48,890 nt of DNA from an uncultured Pelagibacteraceae bacterium (GTDB taxonomy: Bacteria > Pseudomonadota > Alphaproteobacteria > Pelagibacterales > AG-422-B15), in assembly GCA_902518955.1 (NCBI GenBank), contig CABYIR010000002.1, positions 1-48,890 of the forward strand, in the 5' to 3' direction. Under the pieces are notes generated by a model, which ran no database searches, was not told where the DNA came from, and saw only the letters and a list, made by a program, of their open reading frames with translations. Positions 27,726 to 41,527 of this stretch are shown here, one piece after another (within the stretch, counting starts at the first letter, position 1; each line of letters begins with the position of its first letter). The translations under genes and the position numbers were made by a program.

Positions 27726-29251
27726 TGGATATACAACCATCCGAAATATCAAAAATTCTAAAAGAAGAAATAAAAAATTATGGCACTGATTCAGAAATAA
27801 CAGAAGTTGGACAAGTCCTATCAATTGGTGATGGTATTGCTCGAATACATGGATTAGATAATGTGCAGGCAGGTGAGATGGTTGCATTTGCCGAGGGCAC
27901 TAAAGGAATGGCCTTAAATTTAGAAGATGATAATGTTGGCGTTGTTCTATTTGGAAGTGACTCTGCAATTAAAGAAGGAGATACAGTTAAAAGAACCAAT
28001 ACTATTGTTGATGTACCTGTAGGTAAAAGTCTTCTTGGTCGTGTTGTTGATGCGCTTGGAAACCCAATTGATGGAAAAGGTAATATTGAGTCTGATACGA
28101 GAAGTAGAATTGAGGTAAAAGCTCCTGGAATCATCCCAAGAAAGTCTGTATCTGAACCAATGCAAACTGGACTGAAGGCAATTGATAGTCTTATTCCAGT
28201 AGGCAGGGGTCAAAGGGAGTTAATTATTGGTGATAGACAGACAGGTAAGACCGCTATTGCAATTGATGCTATTATAAATCAGAAATCAATAAATAAAGGC
28301 AATGATGAGTCGAAAAAACTATATTGTGTTTATGTAGGTATTGGACAAAAAAGATCTTCAATTGCACAAATTGTAAAAACTTTAGAAGAAGCTGGTGCAA
28401 TGGAATACACAACAGTAGTTTCAGCATCAGCAAGTGATGCAGCTCCTCTTCAGTTTTTAGCTCCTTATACAGGGTGCTCTATTGCTGAATATTTTAGAGA
28501 TAATGGGATGCACGCATTGATTATCTATGATGATTTATCAAAGCAAGCTGTTGCATATAGACAAATGTCTTTATTATTAAGAAGACCACCAGGACGTGAA
28601 GCTTTCCCTGGTGATGTATTTTATCTTCATAGTAGATTATTAGAAAGAGCGGCTAAGCTAAATGATGATCAAGGCGGTGGTTCTCTAACAGCTTTACCAA
28701 TTATTGAGACTCAAGCGAATGATGTTAGTGCATTTATTCCAACAAATGTTATATCAATTACTGATGGACAAATTTTCCTAGAAACTGAGCTATTTAATCA
28801 AGGAATAAGGCCGGCCGTTAATGTTGGATTAAGTGTTTCCAGAGTTGGATCAGCCGCTCAAACCAAGGCAATGAAGAAAGTTGCTGGATCAATTAAACTG
28901 GAGCTTGCTCAATATCGGGAAATGGCTGCATTTGCACAGTTTGGTTCTGATTTGGATGCCTCAACTCAAAGGCTATTAAATCGTGGATCTAAGTTAACTG
29001 AATTACTTAAACAAAATCAATATTCACCGCTAAGTGTTGCTGAACAAGTTATCTCAGTTTTTTCTGGTGTTAATGGATATTTAGACGATATAGATCTAGG
29101 AGAAATTAAGTCATTTGAGTCTGATTTAGTTGATTTAATGCGCTCATCTCACCAAGATTTAATTAATTCTATTAATGAGTCTGGAAACTTAGATGACGAT
29201 ATTAAGGACAAGCTTGTTGGTATAATTGAAGAGTTTAAAAAAAGCAGATAA
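27725..29251 (+). CDS. atpA: ATP synthase F1, alpha subunit
   Basis: The alpha subunit forms the non-catalytic nucleotide sites of the F1 hexamer. Walker A is [15 protein letters not shown], and the conserved segments [37 protein letters not shown] and [18 protein letters not shown] are intact. Length 508 residues is normal. Translation is coupled to atpH through a TAATG overlap, and atpG follows after 6 nt. Confidence 0.98.
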   Translation: MDIQPSEISKILKEEIKNYGTDSEITEVGQVLSIGDGIARIHGLDNVQAGEMVAFAEGTKGMALNLEDDNVGVVLFGSDSAIKEGDTVKRTNTIVDVPVGKSLLGRVVDALGNPIDGKGNIESDTRSRIEVKAPGIIPRKSVSEPMQTGLKAIDSLIPVGRGQRELIIGDRQTGKTAIAIDAIINQKSINKGNDESKKLYCVYVGIGQKRSSIAQIVKTLEEAGAMEYTTVVSASASDAAPLQFLAPYTGCSIAEYFRDNGMHALIIYDDLSKQAVAYRQMSLLLRRPPGREAFPGDVFYLHSRLLERAAKLNDDQGGGSLTALPIIETQANDVSAFIPTNVISITDGQIFLETELFNQGIRPAVNVGLSVSRVGSAAQTKAMKKVAGSIKLELAQYREMAAFAQFGSDLDASTQRLLNRGSKLTELLKQNQYSPLSVAEQVISVFSGVNGYLDDIDLGEIKSFESDLVDLMRSSHQDLINSINESGNLDDDIKDKLVGIIEEFKKSR

Positions 29252-29257
29252 TTATTT

Positions 29258-31583
<2,326 letters not shown>

Positions 31584-31588
31584 AAGTA

Positions 31589-31978
31589 ATGTCAGAATAT
31601 TTTTCTTTTAAACTTGTAACGCCTGAGAAGATTTATCTTGAGGGTCAAGCGGAGCTAGTAACTGTTCCAGGAGTTGAGGGAGATATAGGGTTTCTTGCTC
31701 AACATACAAACTTTATTACTTCAATAAGGCCAGGCATAATTAGAGTTATAAGAGATGATAATACTAATGTGCAATTTTATATTGACGGTGGATTTGTAAA
31801 GTTTTCTGATAATGAGCTACTTCTTGTCGCAGAAGAGGTATCTGATGAAAAAGATATTGATAATGAATTTATTAGTAAAAAAATAGAAGCATATAATGAG
31901 TTGATGTCTAATACCTCAGATTCTGAAAAAAATAAAATCATGTCAAAAGTAGATAGTTTGAAATTACTTCTAAACTAA
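31589..31978 (+). CDS. atpC: ATP synthase F1, epsilon subunit
   Basis: Epsilon is part of the central stalk and moderates ATPase activity. The N-terminal beta sandwich shows FSFKLVTPEKIYLEGQAELV, VPGVEGDIGFLAQHTNFI and the IDGGFVKFSDNELLLVAEE strand pair, followed by a short helical C terminus. Length is 129 residues. It is the last atp gene and its final 9 nt overlap, tail to tail, the 3' end of rppH on the other strand. Confidence 0.95.
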   Translation: MSEYFSFKLVTPEKIYLEGQAELVTVPGVEGDIGFLAQHTNFITSIRPGIIRVIRDDNTNVQFYIDGGFVKFSDNELLLVAEEVSDEKDIDNEFISKKIEAYNELMSNTSDSEKNKIMSKVDSLKLLLN

Positions 31979-32464
31979 TTCATCTTTAAACTCATTTAAT
32001 ACATTTATATAAAGTTTTTTCTTGAATGGAACTATTATTTCAATTAACTCTTTTTTAGAAACCCATTTCCATTTTTTAAATTCTGGCTTTTCTGTTTGTA
32101 TATTTATTTCACTATCAATCCCAGAAAACTCAAGTAAGAACCATCTCTGTTCTTGACCTTTAAATCTTCCTCTCCATAATTTCTTTTGTAAGTAGGAAGG
32201 TAATTCATATTTATATTTTTTTTCACTTTTTTTTATAATTTTATAATTGTTTTTGATTCCTGTTTCTTCCTCTAATTCCCGTTTGAGTGCTTCGACTGAC
32301 TTCTCACCTTTATCAACACCACCCTGTGGCATCTGCCAAGCAGATTTATCCTTATCAAATCTCTGCCCTACAAAGATTTTTCCTTCTTTGTTCAAGAGCA
32401 TTATGCCAACACCTTTTCTATATATTTTTGATTTATACTGACTAGTTGATAGCTGTTTTTTCAT
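31970..32464 (-). CDS. rppH: RNA pyrophosphohydrolase (Nudix)
   Basis: RppH removes pyrophosphate from the 5' end of mRNAs or hydrolyses dinucleoside polyphosphates. The Nudix box GGVDKGEKSVEALKRELEEE followed by TGI is intact, preceded by SAWQMPQGG, and KLWRGRFKGQEQRWFL is typical of the RppH subgroup. I favour the ATG at 32464 (164 residues), which places the start 23 nt inside the end of ctpA; an ATG six codons earlier is possible. The ctpA-rppH pairing next to atpC is often seen in alphaproteobacteria. Confidence 0.92.
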   Translation of the reverse strand: MKKQLSTSQYKSKIYRKGVGIMLLNKEGKIFVGQRFDKDKSAWQMPQGGVDKGEKSVEALKRELEEETGIKNNYKIIKKSEKKYKYELPSYLQKKLWRGRFKGQEQRWFLLEFSGIDSEINIQTEKPEFKKWKWVSKKELIEIIVPFKKKLYINVLNEFKDELV

Positions 32465-33590
32465 CCAGTAAATCCAGTGCATATTCTAATTGCTTATCTA
32501 TCTCATTTTCATTACTGAAATCACTCTTTACTTCAATATCTGGAATTACACCAACTTTATGAATTGAGTCTCCTGAAGGAGTATAATAAAGGGCAGTGGT
32601 CATGCGTATTGCACTCTTGTCATTTAAAGGAAAGATTGTCTGAACTGATCCTTTTCCATAAGATTGAGCTCCTAATATTATAGCTCTTTTATGATCTTGA
32701 AGAGCGCCAGCAACAATTTCTGACGCTGATGCAGATCCTTCATTAATTAATACTATAAGAGGCTTGCCATTCGTTAAATCACCTTTTGTAGCATCAAAGC
32801 GTGCAATATTTCTCTTACCTCTTCCTTTTGTAGATACTATTTCACCAGAACTTAGGAAGTGATTTGTTACATCAATTGATTGACCTAATAGTCCACCTGG
32901 ATTATTTCTAAGGTCTAATATAAATCCAGAAATATTTTTTTCACCTATCTCTTTTTGTAAATCCTTAATGGCTTTCTTAATACCTTTGCCGGCCTGCTCA
33001 CTAAAAGAAATTAATCTTATATATCCAACATTCTCTTCACGTCTAAATTTTACTGCTTGAACAGTAATTATAGCTCTCTTTATTGATTTGATTAAAACTT
33101 CATCTTCACCAGCACGTGCTATTGATATTTCTACACTTGTTCCTACTAATCCCCTTAATTTTTCAACACCCTCTTGCAATGACTGTCCCTGAATACTTTC
33201 ACCATTTATATGAGTAATATAATCTCCAGGCATTACTCCAGCTTTTGCAGCAGGCGTATCATCTATGGGAGTTATGATTTTAATAAATCCATTTTCCATT
33301 GTTACTTCGATTCCTAAGCCACCAAATTCTCCCTCAGTTTCTTCTTGCATTTCAATATACTGATCAGTATTCATATATCCTGAATGTGGATCTAATGCTT
33401 GAAGCATTCCATTGATTGCAAATTCAATGACTTTTTCATCTTCAACATCTTCAACATAGTTTTTTTGTATTAAGTCAAATACATCTCCAAATGAGTCTAA
33501 CTTTTCATATAAATCTTTGTTATTTTCTGCGTGACTAGAATTTATAATTAATATTAGAAATATTAATAAATTAGTAAAAAATAATTTCAT
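32442..33590 (-). CDS. ctpA: Periplasmic carboxyl-terminal processing protease (S41A)
   Basis: CtpA degrades or trims periplasmic proteins. A signal peptide occupies residues 1-21 (hydrophobic LLIFLILII then SSHA). A PDZ domain follows (about residues 85-170, with GGLGIEV and AAKAGVMPGDYITHING). The S41 protease domain has the LRNNPGG segment, the nucleophile serine within GSASASEI (285-292) and the general-base Lys313 in YGKGSVQT. Length is 382 residues. It is 1 nt from rlmH and overlaps rppH. Confidence 0.94.
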   Translation of the reverse strand: MKLFFTNLLIFLILIINSSHAENNKDLYEKLDSFGDVFDLIQKNYVEDVEDEKVIEFAINGMLQALDPHSGYMNTDQYIEMQEETEGEFGGLGIEVTMENGFIKIITPIDDTPAAKAGVMPGDYITHINGESIQGQSLQEGVEKLRGLVGTSVEISIARAGEDEVLIKSIKRAIITVQAVKFRREENVGYIRLISFSEQAGKGIKKAIKDLQKEIGEKNISGFILDLRNNPGGLLGQSIDVTNHFLSSGEIVSTKGRGKRNIARFDATKGDLTNGKPLIVLINEGSASASEIVAGALQDHKRAIILGAQSYGKGSVQTIFPLNDKSAIRMTTALYYTPSGDSIHKVGVIPDIEVKSDFSNENEIDKQLEYALDLLDEKTAIN

Positions 33591-33591
33591 A

Positions 33592-34029
33592 TTACTCTCT
33601 ATGATATGGATGTTTCATTTTAATAGTAGCAGATCTATATATTTGTTCTAATAAAATAATTAATGCAAATGAATGCGTAAAAGTCATTTTACCAAGTGAT
33701 AATGTGAGATCAGCATATTTTAATATTTCATGATTAAATCCATCAGTGCCACCTATGAAAAAAATTAAATTTTTATCTACTTTTGTAAAGATGAGCTCAG
33801 ATAAATTAGTTGAAGATAGGTTTTCACCTTTTTCATCTAAGAAAATTAAAAAATATTTTTTATGAGATTCAGTAACTATTTTTGTAAGTTCTTTAGTATT
33901 TATTTTTTTGTAATTGATAGATGAGATAATGCTCTTTGGGATACTTTTGAGTCGATCTAAATAAATTGCTGATAAATCTCTCTCAAAGCTAAATTTAAAT
34001 TTATCATGATAAAAAATATCAATCTTCAT
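33592..34029 (-). CDS. rlmH: 23S rRNA (pseudouridine1915-N3)-methyltransferase RlmH
   Basis: RlmH is a SPOUT methyltransferase that modifies pseudouridine 1915 in helix 69 of 23S rRNA. The N terminus has diverged, but the C-terminal half is characteristic: FFIGGTDGFNHEI, ADLTLSLGKMTFTHSFALI, LLEQIYRSATI, and the final HPYHRE. Length is 145 residues. It sits between rsfS (5 nt) and ctpA (1 nt), the usual nadD-rsfS-rlmH-ctpA order. Confidence 0.93.
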   Translation of the reverse strand: MKIDIFYHDKFKFSFERDLSAIYLDRLKSIPKSIISSINYKKINTKELTKIVTESHKKYFLIFLDEKGENLSSTNLSELIFTKVDKNLIFFIGGTDGFNHEILKYADLTLSLGKMTFTHSFALIILLEQIYRSATIKMKHPYHRE

Positions 34030-34034
34030 ACAAT

Positions 34035-34355
34035 TTATTCAATCTCAGCTGACCACATCTTTTCTAAATTATAAAATTCTCTGGATTCTTTTTTAAAAAT
34101 ATGGACGATCACATCTCCTGTATCAATTACTATCCACCCTGTTGAGTTATCTCCTTCAACAACTGAATTTTTAAATCCATTTTTTTTAAGACTCTCATAT
34201 ATAGATCGAGATAGAGAATGAACATGCCTATTAGAGGTTCCAGTTGCAAAAACCATATAATCAGTAATTGATGTTTTTTCTTTTACATCTAAGCTGACAA
34301 TATCAATAGCTTTGTTATTCTCTAGCTCATTAATTATATTTTTTAAAATATTCAC
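34035..34355 (-). CDS. rsfS: Ribosomal silencing factor RsfS
   Basis: RsfS binds L14 on the 50S subunit and blocks subunit joining during starvation. The segments TSITDYMVFATGTSNRHVHSL, STGWIVIDTGDVIVHIF and REFYNLEKMWS are diagnostic. The start is a GTG at 34353-34355, 9 nt after the nadD stop. Length is 106 residues, a normal minimal form. Confidence 0.93.
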   Translation of the reverse strand: MNILKNIINELENNKAIDIVSLDVKEKTSITDYMVFATGTSNRHVHSLSRSIYESLKKNGFKNSVVEGDNSTGWIVIDTGDVIVHIFKKESREFYNLEKMWSAEIE

Positions 34356-34364
34356 TATATAATT

Positions 34365-34916
34365 TTATTTTCTGATATCACTGGATGAGATATTAATATT
34401 AAAATCTGAGATGAATGTCCAACTAGGTAGGTCATTATCAAAAAAACTTTCTCCAGGATTTTCAATTTTAAAATTACTGTATTCAATTCCTGCATTACAA
34501 TTATTTATTTGGTTACTATTAGAGCCACGATTGAAAACTGCAATGTGAATTTGCTTGAAAATATTCTCATAATCTTTCCATTTATCTATTTCCTTAAATG
34601 AGTCACTTCCCATTAAAAATATATAACGATTATTCTTAAAATTATTTTTTACATATAAAAGATTATCAATTAAATAATTAGACTTTGTTTCATCTTCAAA
34701 ATATTTTAATTTAATGATTTCTTGATCAATTATTGACTTAATTTTATTTTCTCGTTCTATAAAATCTAAATAGATATCTTTATCTTTAAATGGGTTTTTT
34801 TTTGTTATTAGCCACCATATTTGATCAAGTCCAAAAATATTAATTGCTTCTTTACTGATTTTTAAATGGCCCTCATGAGGTGGATTGAAGGAGCTGCCGA
34901 GTATACCAATTTTCAT
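34365..34916 (-). CDS. nadD: Nicotinate-nucleotide adenylyltransferase, short form
   Basis: NadD adenylates nicotinate mononucleotide in NAD synthesis. The nucleotidyltransferase signature is GILGSSFNPPHEGHL with the HxGH pair, followed by IWWLITKKNPFK, FLMGSDSF and WKDYENIF. The ISSSDIRK motif that binds ATP phosphates is the very end of the protein. At 183 residues it lacks the roughly 30 residues that follow this motif in E. coli (213 residues). Only 9 nt separate its stop from rsfS, so no frameshifted remainder exists. It is 5 nt after proA. Confidence 0.88.
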   Translation of the reverse strand: MKIGILGSSFNPPHEGHLKISKEAINIFGLDQIWWLITKKNPFKDKDIYLDFIERENKIKSIIDQEIIKLKYFEDETKSNYLIDNLLYVKNNFKNNRYIFLMGSDSFKEIDKWKDYENIFKQIHIAVFNRGSNSNQINNCNAGIEYSNFKIENPGESFFDNDLPSWTFISDFNINISSSDIRK

Positions 34917-34921
34917 TATTA

Positions 34922-36174
34922 CTAGGGCCTTATTTGACCGTCGCCTCTTACTTTATACTTATAGGTTGTTAACCCCTCTAGTCCAACAGGACCCCTTGCA
35001 TGAAGTTTTCCTGTTGCAATTCCAATTTCTGCCCCTAAGCCAAACTCACCACCATCGGCAAACTGAGTAGATGTGTTATGCATTACAATTGCACTACCAA
35101 CGTGATTTAAAAATAATTCAGCATTTTCTTTGTTTTCAGTGATTATACTTTCAGTATGGTTAGATCCATACTTTGTTATGTGTTTAATTGCATCATTTAC
35201 ATCTGCCACAATTTTTATTGATATTATAGAGTCTAAATATTCAGTCTTCCAATCATCTTCATTAGCTTTAATTAAGTCTGGATAATTTTTTGTTATCATT
35301 TCATCTCCTCTGATCTCGCATCCACCACTTTTAAGAATATTTATGATGCTTGGTAAATGACTATCAACACAATCTTTATGTACAAGTAATGTTTCAGCAG
35401 CTCCACAGATACCTGTTCTTCTTAGCTTTGAATTATTGACAACTTGTTCAGCTTTATCTTTATCAGCAAACTCGTCGACATAAACATGACAGATGCCATC
35501 TAAGTGTCCAATTACAGGAATTTTTGCTTTATCTTGAACTTTTTTTACAAGTCCTTTTCCTCCTCTAGGAATTATTACATCAATGTATTGGCTCATTTCA
35601 GAGAGCATATAATCTACGGCATCTCGATCAGTAGTTTCTATAAATTGAATTATATTTTTATCATAATTAGATTCTTCAAGTGCGTTACGAGCTGAAGTTA
35701 CCAATTGTAGATTTGAATAATACGATTCCTTCCCACCTCTAAGAATAACTGAATTTCCAGCTTTTAAGCATAAAACACTTGCATCTATTGTTACATTTGG
35801 TCGACTTTCATAGATTATACCTATTACTCCCAATGGGACAGAAACTCTCTCAACAAGCATTCCATTAGGTCTTTCATTTTTGTTAATTACTTTATTTATT
35901 GGATCTTCGAGTAAAATAATATCGTTGATTGAATTAATTATTGAATCAACTCTATCAGAGTTTAGAGCCAATCTATCAAGCATTGCCTTATCTATTGTCT
36001 CAGATGCTATTGAAATATCTTTTTGATTAGCATTAAGTATTAATTCTTTATCCGAACTTATTTTTTCAGCAATCTTTATAAGTAGATTATTCTTTTCTTC
36101 AGATGTAAAATTTTTCACCTGATTTGAAGCAACCAAGCTCTTTCTGCCAATATCATTTAAACTATCGATTATTT

Positions 36175-36178
<4 letters not shown>
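34922..36178 (-). CDS. proA: Gamma-glutamyl phosphate reductase
   Basis: ProA reduces gamma-glutamyl phosphate to glutamate semialdehyde, the second step of proline synthesis. It has the VPLGVIGIIYESRPNVTID region, LRGGKES, IPRGGKGLV, and the catalytic cysteine in GICGAAETLLVH; the end GLGAEIGIATGKLHARGPVG is typical. Length is 418 residues. It overlaps proB by 4 nt (ATGA). Confidence 0.97.
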
Positions 36179-38565
<2,387 letters not shown>

Positions 38566-38567
38566 AT

Positions 38568-38993
38568 CTATTTATCCTTTGATGTAGCTGTTTTCTTTTT
38601 AACAACAGATTTCTTAACGGTTTTCTCTTTAGAGGCTTTGTCAACCTCGACACTTTTTGCTTTAGTCTTTGCCTTAAAACCTGGAATATTTAATGACTTA
38701 ACTTGAAGAAAAGTCATATCTTGTCTATGTCCATTTTTTCTTCTGAAGTTTTTTCTTCTTTTCTTCTTAAAAATAAGAATTTTTCGATCTCTATCTTGTT
38801 TGATAATTTCAAGATTAACTTTAGCACCATTTATTAGCGGCTCGCCAACAGAAAATTCTTTTCCATCACTAGCAAATAAAACATCACTTATTTCGACATT
38901 ATCACCAGCATTACCAGATAATTTGTTTACGGTTAGTATAGTATTCTCAGACACTTTATATTGTTTTCCACCGCTTGATATAATTGCAAACAT
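38568..38993 (-). CDS. rplU: Large ribosomal subunit protein L21 with lysine-rich tail
   Basis: L21 binds 23S rRNA. The L21 core covers residues 1 to about 103 ([33 protein letters not shown]). It is followed by about 38 residues rich in Lys, Ser, Thr and Val, a basic and probably disordered tail. Total length is 141 residues. It is the first gene of the rplU-rpmA-obgE-proB-proA-nadD-rsfS-rlmH-ctpA-rppH run and has a good promoter upstream. Confidence 0.96.
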   Translation of the reverse strand: MFAIISSGGKQYKVSENTILTVNKLSGNAGDNVEISDVLFASDGKEFSVGEPLINGAKVNLEIIKQDRDRKILIFKKKRRKNFRRKNGHRQDMTFLQVKSLNIPGFKAKTKAKSVEVDKASKEKTVKKSVVKKKTATSKDK

Positions 38994-39027
38994 ACTTGAA
39001 ATATTAAAAGATTGTTAAAACGGGCTG

Positions 39028-39055
39028 AATATAAACTGCGACTAATTTATGTCAA
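39028..39055 (-). promoter_or_regulatory. Sigma-70-type promoter of the rplU operon
   Basis: On the minus strand, TTGACA (complement of 39050-39055) is followed after 16 bp by TATATT (complement of 39028-39033). It lies about 35 nt upstream of the rplU ATG. The perfect -35 box makes this the most convincing promoter in the window, along with that of metX. Confidence 0.75.
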
Positions 39056-39076
39056 TAGCCTAAATTTTTCTTTAAT

Positions 39077-39105
39077 TTGCAACAATTTTAGGACATATTA
39101 GTAAT
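39077..39105 (+). promoter_or_regulatory. Candidate promoter of the DUF1015-serC-serA unit
   Basis: TTGCAA (39077-39082) and AGTAAT (39100-39105) are spaced by 17 bp, about 40 nt upstream of the DUF1015 ATG. The gap between the two divergent operons is 151 nt, so a promoter is expected here, but the match is only moderate. Confidence 0.35.
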
Positions 39106-39144
39106 TGTACATGCCCAATCTAAATAATCAAAAGGTTCAGAAAT

Positions 39145-40359
39145 ATGTCATTAAATATTAGACCTTTTAGAGCCTTAAGGGCTAAAAATCATTTAGTAAA
39201 AAAAGTTATAATGCCTGCGTTTGATAATCTGAATGCTGAGGATATATCAAAAATAATAAAAAATTCCAAATGGAATTTTTTAAATGTAATTAGTCCAGAA
39301 GCATTCTATCCTGGCATTTCTAAAAAATTATCAAAAAAACACTCACTAGATCATCTATCAGCAATGATTAATGAAAACATTATTTTTCAAGAAGAAAAAG
39401 AGTCGTTTTATATTTATAAATTAGAAAAATACAATAAATCACAGTTTGGAATTGTAGCGAGTATAGATATCAATGAGAAAAACCCAAAAATACTTAAACA
39501 TGAAAATACTTTAGAGGCTCGTTGTGATAGAATATTAAGAACAACAAAAAATACAAATATTCAAGTTGGTCCAGTATATTTCTCACATAAATCTAAAACA
39601 AATCTAAATAGCATTTACAATAGATATAAAAAAATAAAACCACTTTATAATTTTCAAACTTCAGGAGGTACAATTCACTCTTTATGGCAAGTTAACAGTG
39701 ATAATGATATAAAACTGATAGAAATAAATCTAAAAAAAATTAATAAACTTTATATTGCCGATGGTCATCATAGATTTTCCTCAATGGAGAAATTATATAC
39801 TCAATATGGAAATAAAAATAAAACCAAGAAAAGCATTCCATTGCTATCAGTTATTTTTGATAAAAATAATATTAATATACTTAGCTATAATAAAGTAATT
39901 AAATTCAAAAAGTGGAACTACGATCAATTTATTCTTCTTCTAAAAAAGCAGTTTTATAAACTGGAGATTAGTACTTTTAAACAGCCATCAAAAAGAGGAG
40001 AAGTTTCAATTTATTGTAATAATAAATGGCATAATCTGAATGTGAGAAATAACGATACTCTTAAAAAATCAAAAAAAACAGACTCAGAAATAATAGAAAA
40101 TTTAGTACTAAAAAATATACTTTTAAAAAAGATGAAATTGAAGATTGTAGAAAAAACTCATGTTCCGGGTAAATTTGGTGCTCAATTTTTAGAGGAGAAA
40201 GTTGATTTAACTATTGCTGACGTTGCTTTTTTTATTTGCCCAATGACAATGCATGAGATAATGTCCGTTGCTGATGCTGGAAAAATTGTACCACCAAAGT
40301 CTACTTTTTTTGATCCAAAACCAATAGATGGACTAGTCACTCTTTTAATGAAAGAATAA
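39145..40359 (+). CDS. DUF1015 family protein with DGHHR motif
   Basis: The product of 404 residues belongs to the DUF1015 family, recognised by the N-terminal IRPFRALRA, the central YIADGHHRFSSM (residues 203-214) and the C-terminal TIADVAFFICPMTMHEI...AGKIVPPKSTFFDPKP. No activity is firmly established for the family, as far as I know. The DGHHR motif resembles the nucleotide-site motif of ParB/Srx-fold serine kinases (SerK, SbnI). Together with its place directly in front of serC and serA, this suggests a role in serine metabolism. It is lysine-rich and ends 4 nt before serC. Confidence 0.85.
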   Translation: MSLNIRPFRALRAKNHLVKKVIMPAFDNLNAEDISKIIKNSKWNFLNVISPEAFYPGISKKLSKKHSLDHLSAMINENIIFQEEKESFYIYKLEKYNKSQFGIVASIDINEKNPKILKHENTLEARCDRILRTTKNTNIQVGPVYFSHKSKTNLNSIYNRYKKIKPLYNFQTSGGTIHSLWQVNSDNDIKLIEINLKKINKLYIADGHHRFSSMEKLYTQYGNKNKTKKSIPLLSVIFDKNNINILSYNKVIKFKKWNYDQFILLLKKQFYKLEISTFKQPSKRGEVSIYCNNKWHNLNVRNNDTLKKSKKTDSEIIENLVLKNILLKKMKLKIVEKTHVPGKFGAQFLEEKVDLTIADVAFFICPMTMHEIMSVADAGKIVPPKSTFFDPKPIDGLVTLLMKE

Positions 40360-40363
40360 AAAT

Positions 40364-41527
40364 ATGCAAAAACCCTTACAAAAACCTCACTACCCTTTTT
40401 TTTCTTCAGGCCCATGTGCAAAGCCCCCGGGTTGGTCTTTTGATAAGTTAAAGGGCGCAGAATTATCCAGATCTCATAGATCGAAACCTGCAGTAGCAAA
40501 ACTACAAGAGGTTATTGATAAATCCAGAAGTGTATTACAAATACCAGATAATTATTTGATTGGCATTGTTCCCGCTTCTGACACTGGCGCTCTTGAAATG
40601 GCGATGTGGTGCTTGCTTGGTCAAAGAGGAGTTGAAGTTTATTCTTGGGAAAATTTTGGCCATGATTGGAATATTGATGTTGGAGAGCAATTGCCCCTTA
40701 AAGATAAAATACTTGTAAAGGCTGATTATGGAGATATTCCAGATTTTTCAAATAGTAATCCAGACAATGATATTGTGTTTACGTGGAATGGAACAACTGC
40801 TGGTGTAAGAATAAAAAATACTGATTGGATTAGTAGTGAGAGAAAAGGCCTAACTATATGTGATGCAACTTCTGCAGTTTTTTCTATGGAAATGGATTGG
40901 CCTAAGTTAGATGTAGTAACTTATTCGTGGCAAAAAGTTCTTGGTAGTGAAGCTGCTCATGGAATGTTAATTTTGTCTCCAAGAGCAGTTGAAAGATTAG
41001 AGAGTTATACGCCTTCGTGGCCTATTCCAAAAATTTTTAGGCTAGCTCAAAATCAAAAATTAATATCAGGTATTTTTTCAGGTACGACAATCAATACACC
41101 CTCAATGATCAGCGTTGAAGATGTTTTAAACTCTTTAAATTGGTCAATTGAAATTGGCGGCCTTTCAAAATTAATAGAAATCTCTGAAAATAATTTGAAT
41201 CTTGTAAATGATTGGGTTGAACATAGTAATAATTTTGAATTTTTAGCAAAAGATCCTGATACAAGGTCATGTACTTCTATATGTATTGTTCCAAAAGATG
41301 AATGGTTCAAATCCTTGGATCAAGAAACTAAGACAAAATTTATGGCTGAAGTCTGTGGAGAATTAGAAAGCAATGAAGCAGGATTTGATTTAAATTCTTA
41401 CAAGACTGCTCCCCCAGGTATTAGAATTTGGGGAGGCTCAACTGTTGAGAATAAAAATGTTGAATTAGTTCTTCCTTGGATAGATTGGGCCTATCAATCA
41501 ATCAAAGAAAGACATAAGGGTGCCTAA
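40364..41527 (+). CDS. serC: Phosphoserine aminotransferase
   Basis: SerC transaminates 3-phosphohydroxypyruvate to phosphoserine with PLP. This is the archaeal/alphaproteobacterial-type SerC: SSGPCAKPPGW, GIVPASDTGALEMAMW, FTWNGTTAGVR, CDATSAVFSM, and the PLP lysine Lys191 in TYSWQKVLGSEAAHG. Length is 387 residues. Its last 8 nt overlap the GTG start of serA. Confidence 0.94.
   Translation: MQKPLQKPHYPFFSSGPCAKPPGWSFDKLKGAELSRSHRSKPAVAKLQEVIDKSRSVLQIPDNYLIGIVPASDTGALEMAMWCLLGQRGVEVYSWENFGHDWNIDVGEQLPLKDKILVKADYGDIPDFSNSNPDNDIVFTWNGTTAGVRIKNTDWISSERKGLTICDATSAVFSMEMDWPKLDVVTYSWQKVLGSEAAHGMLILSPRAVERLESYTPSWPIPKIFRLAQNQKLISGIFSGTTINTPSMISVEDVLNSLNWSIEIGGLSKLIEISENNLNLVNDWVEHSNNFEFLAKDPDTRSCTSICIVPKDEWFKSLDQETKTKFMAEVCGELESNEAGFDLNSYKTAPPGIRIWGGSTVENKNVELVLPWIDWAYQSIKERHKGA

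Noticed and set aside
34365-34380. Frameshift explaining the short NadD
   Set aside because: Only 9 nt separate the stop codon from the rsfS start, so there is no displaced C-terminal coding sequence to recover.
38994-39027. Ribosomal-protein autoregulatory leader (L21-type) upstream of rplU
   Set aside because: The predicted 5' UTR is only about 20-25 nt and shows no conserved hairpin.
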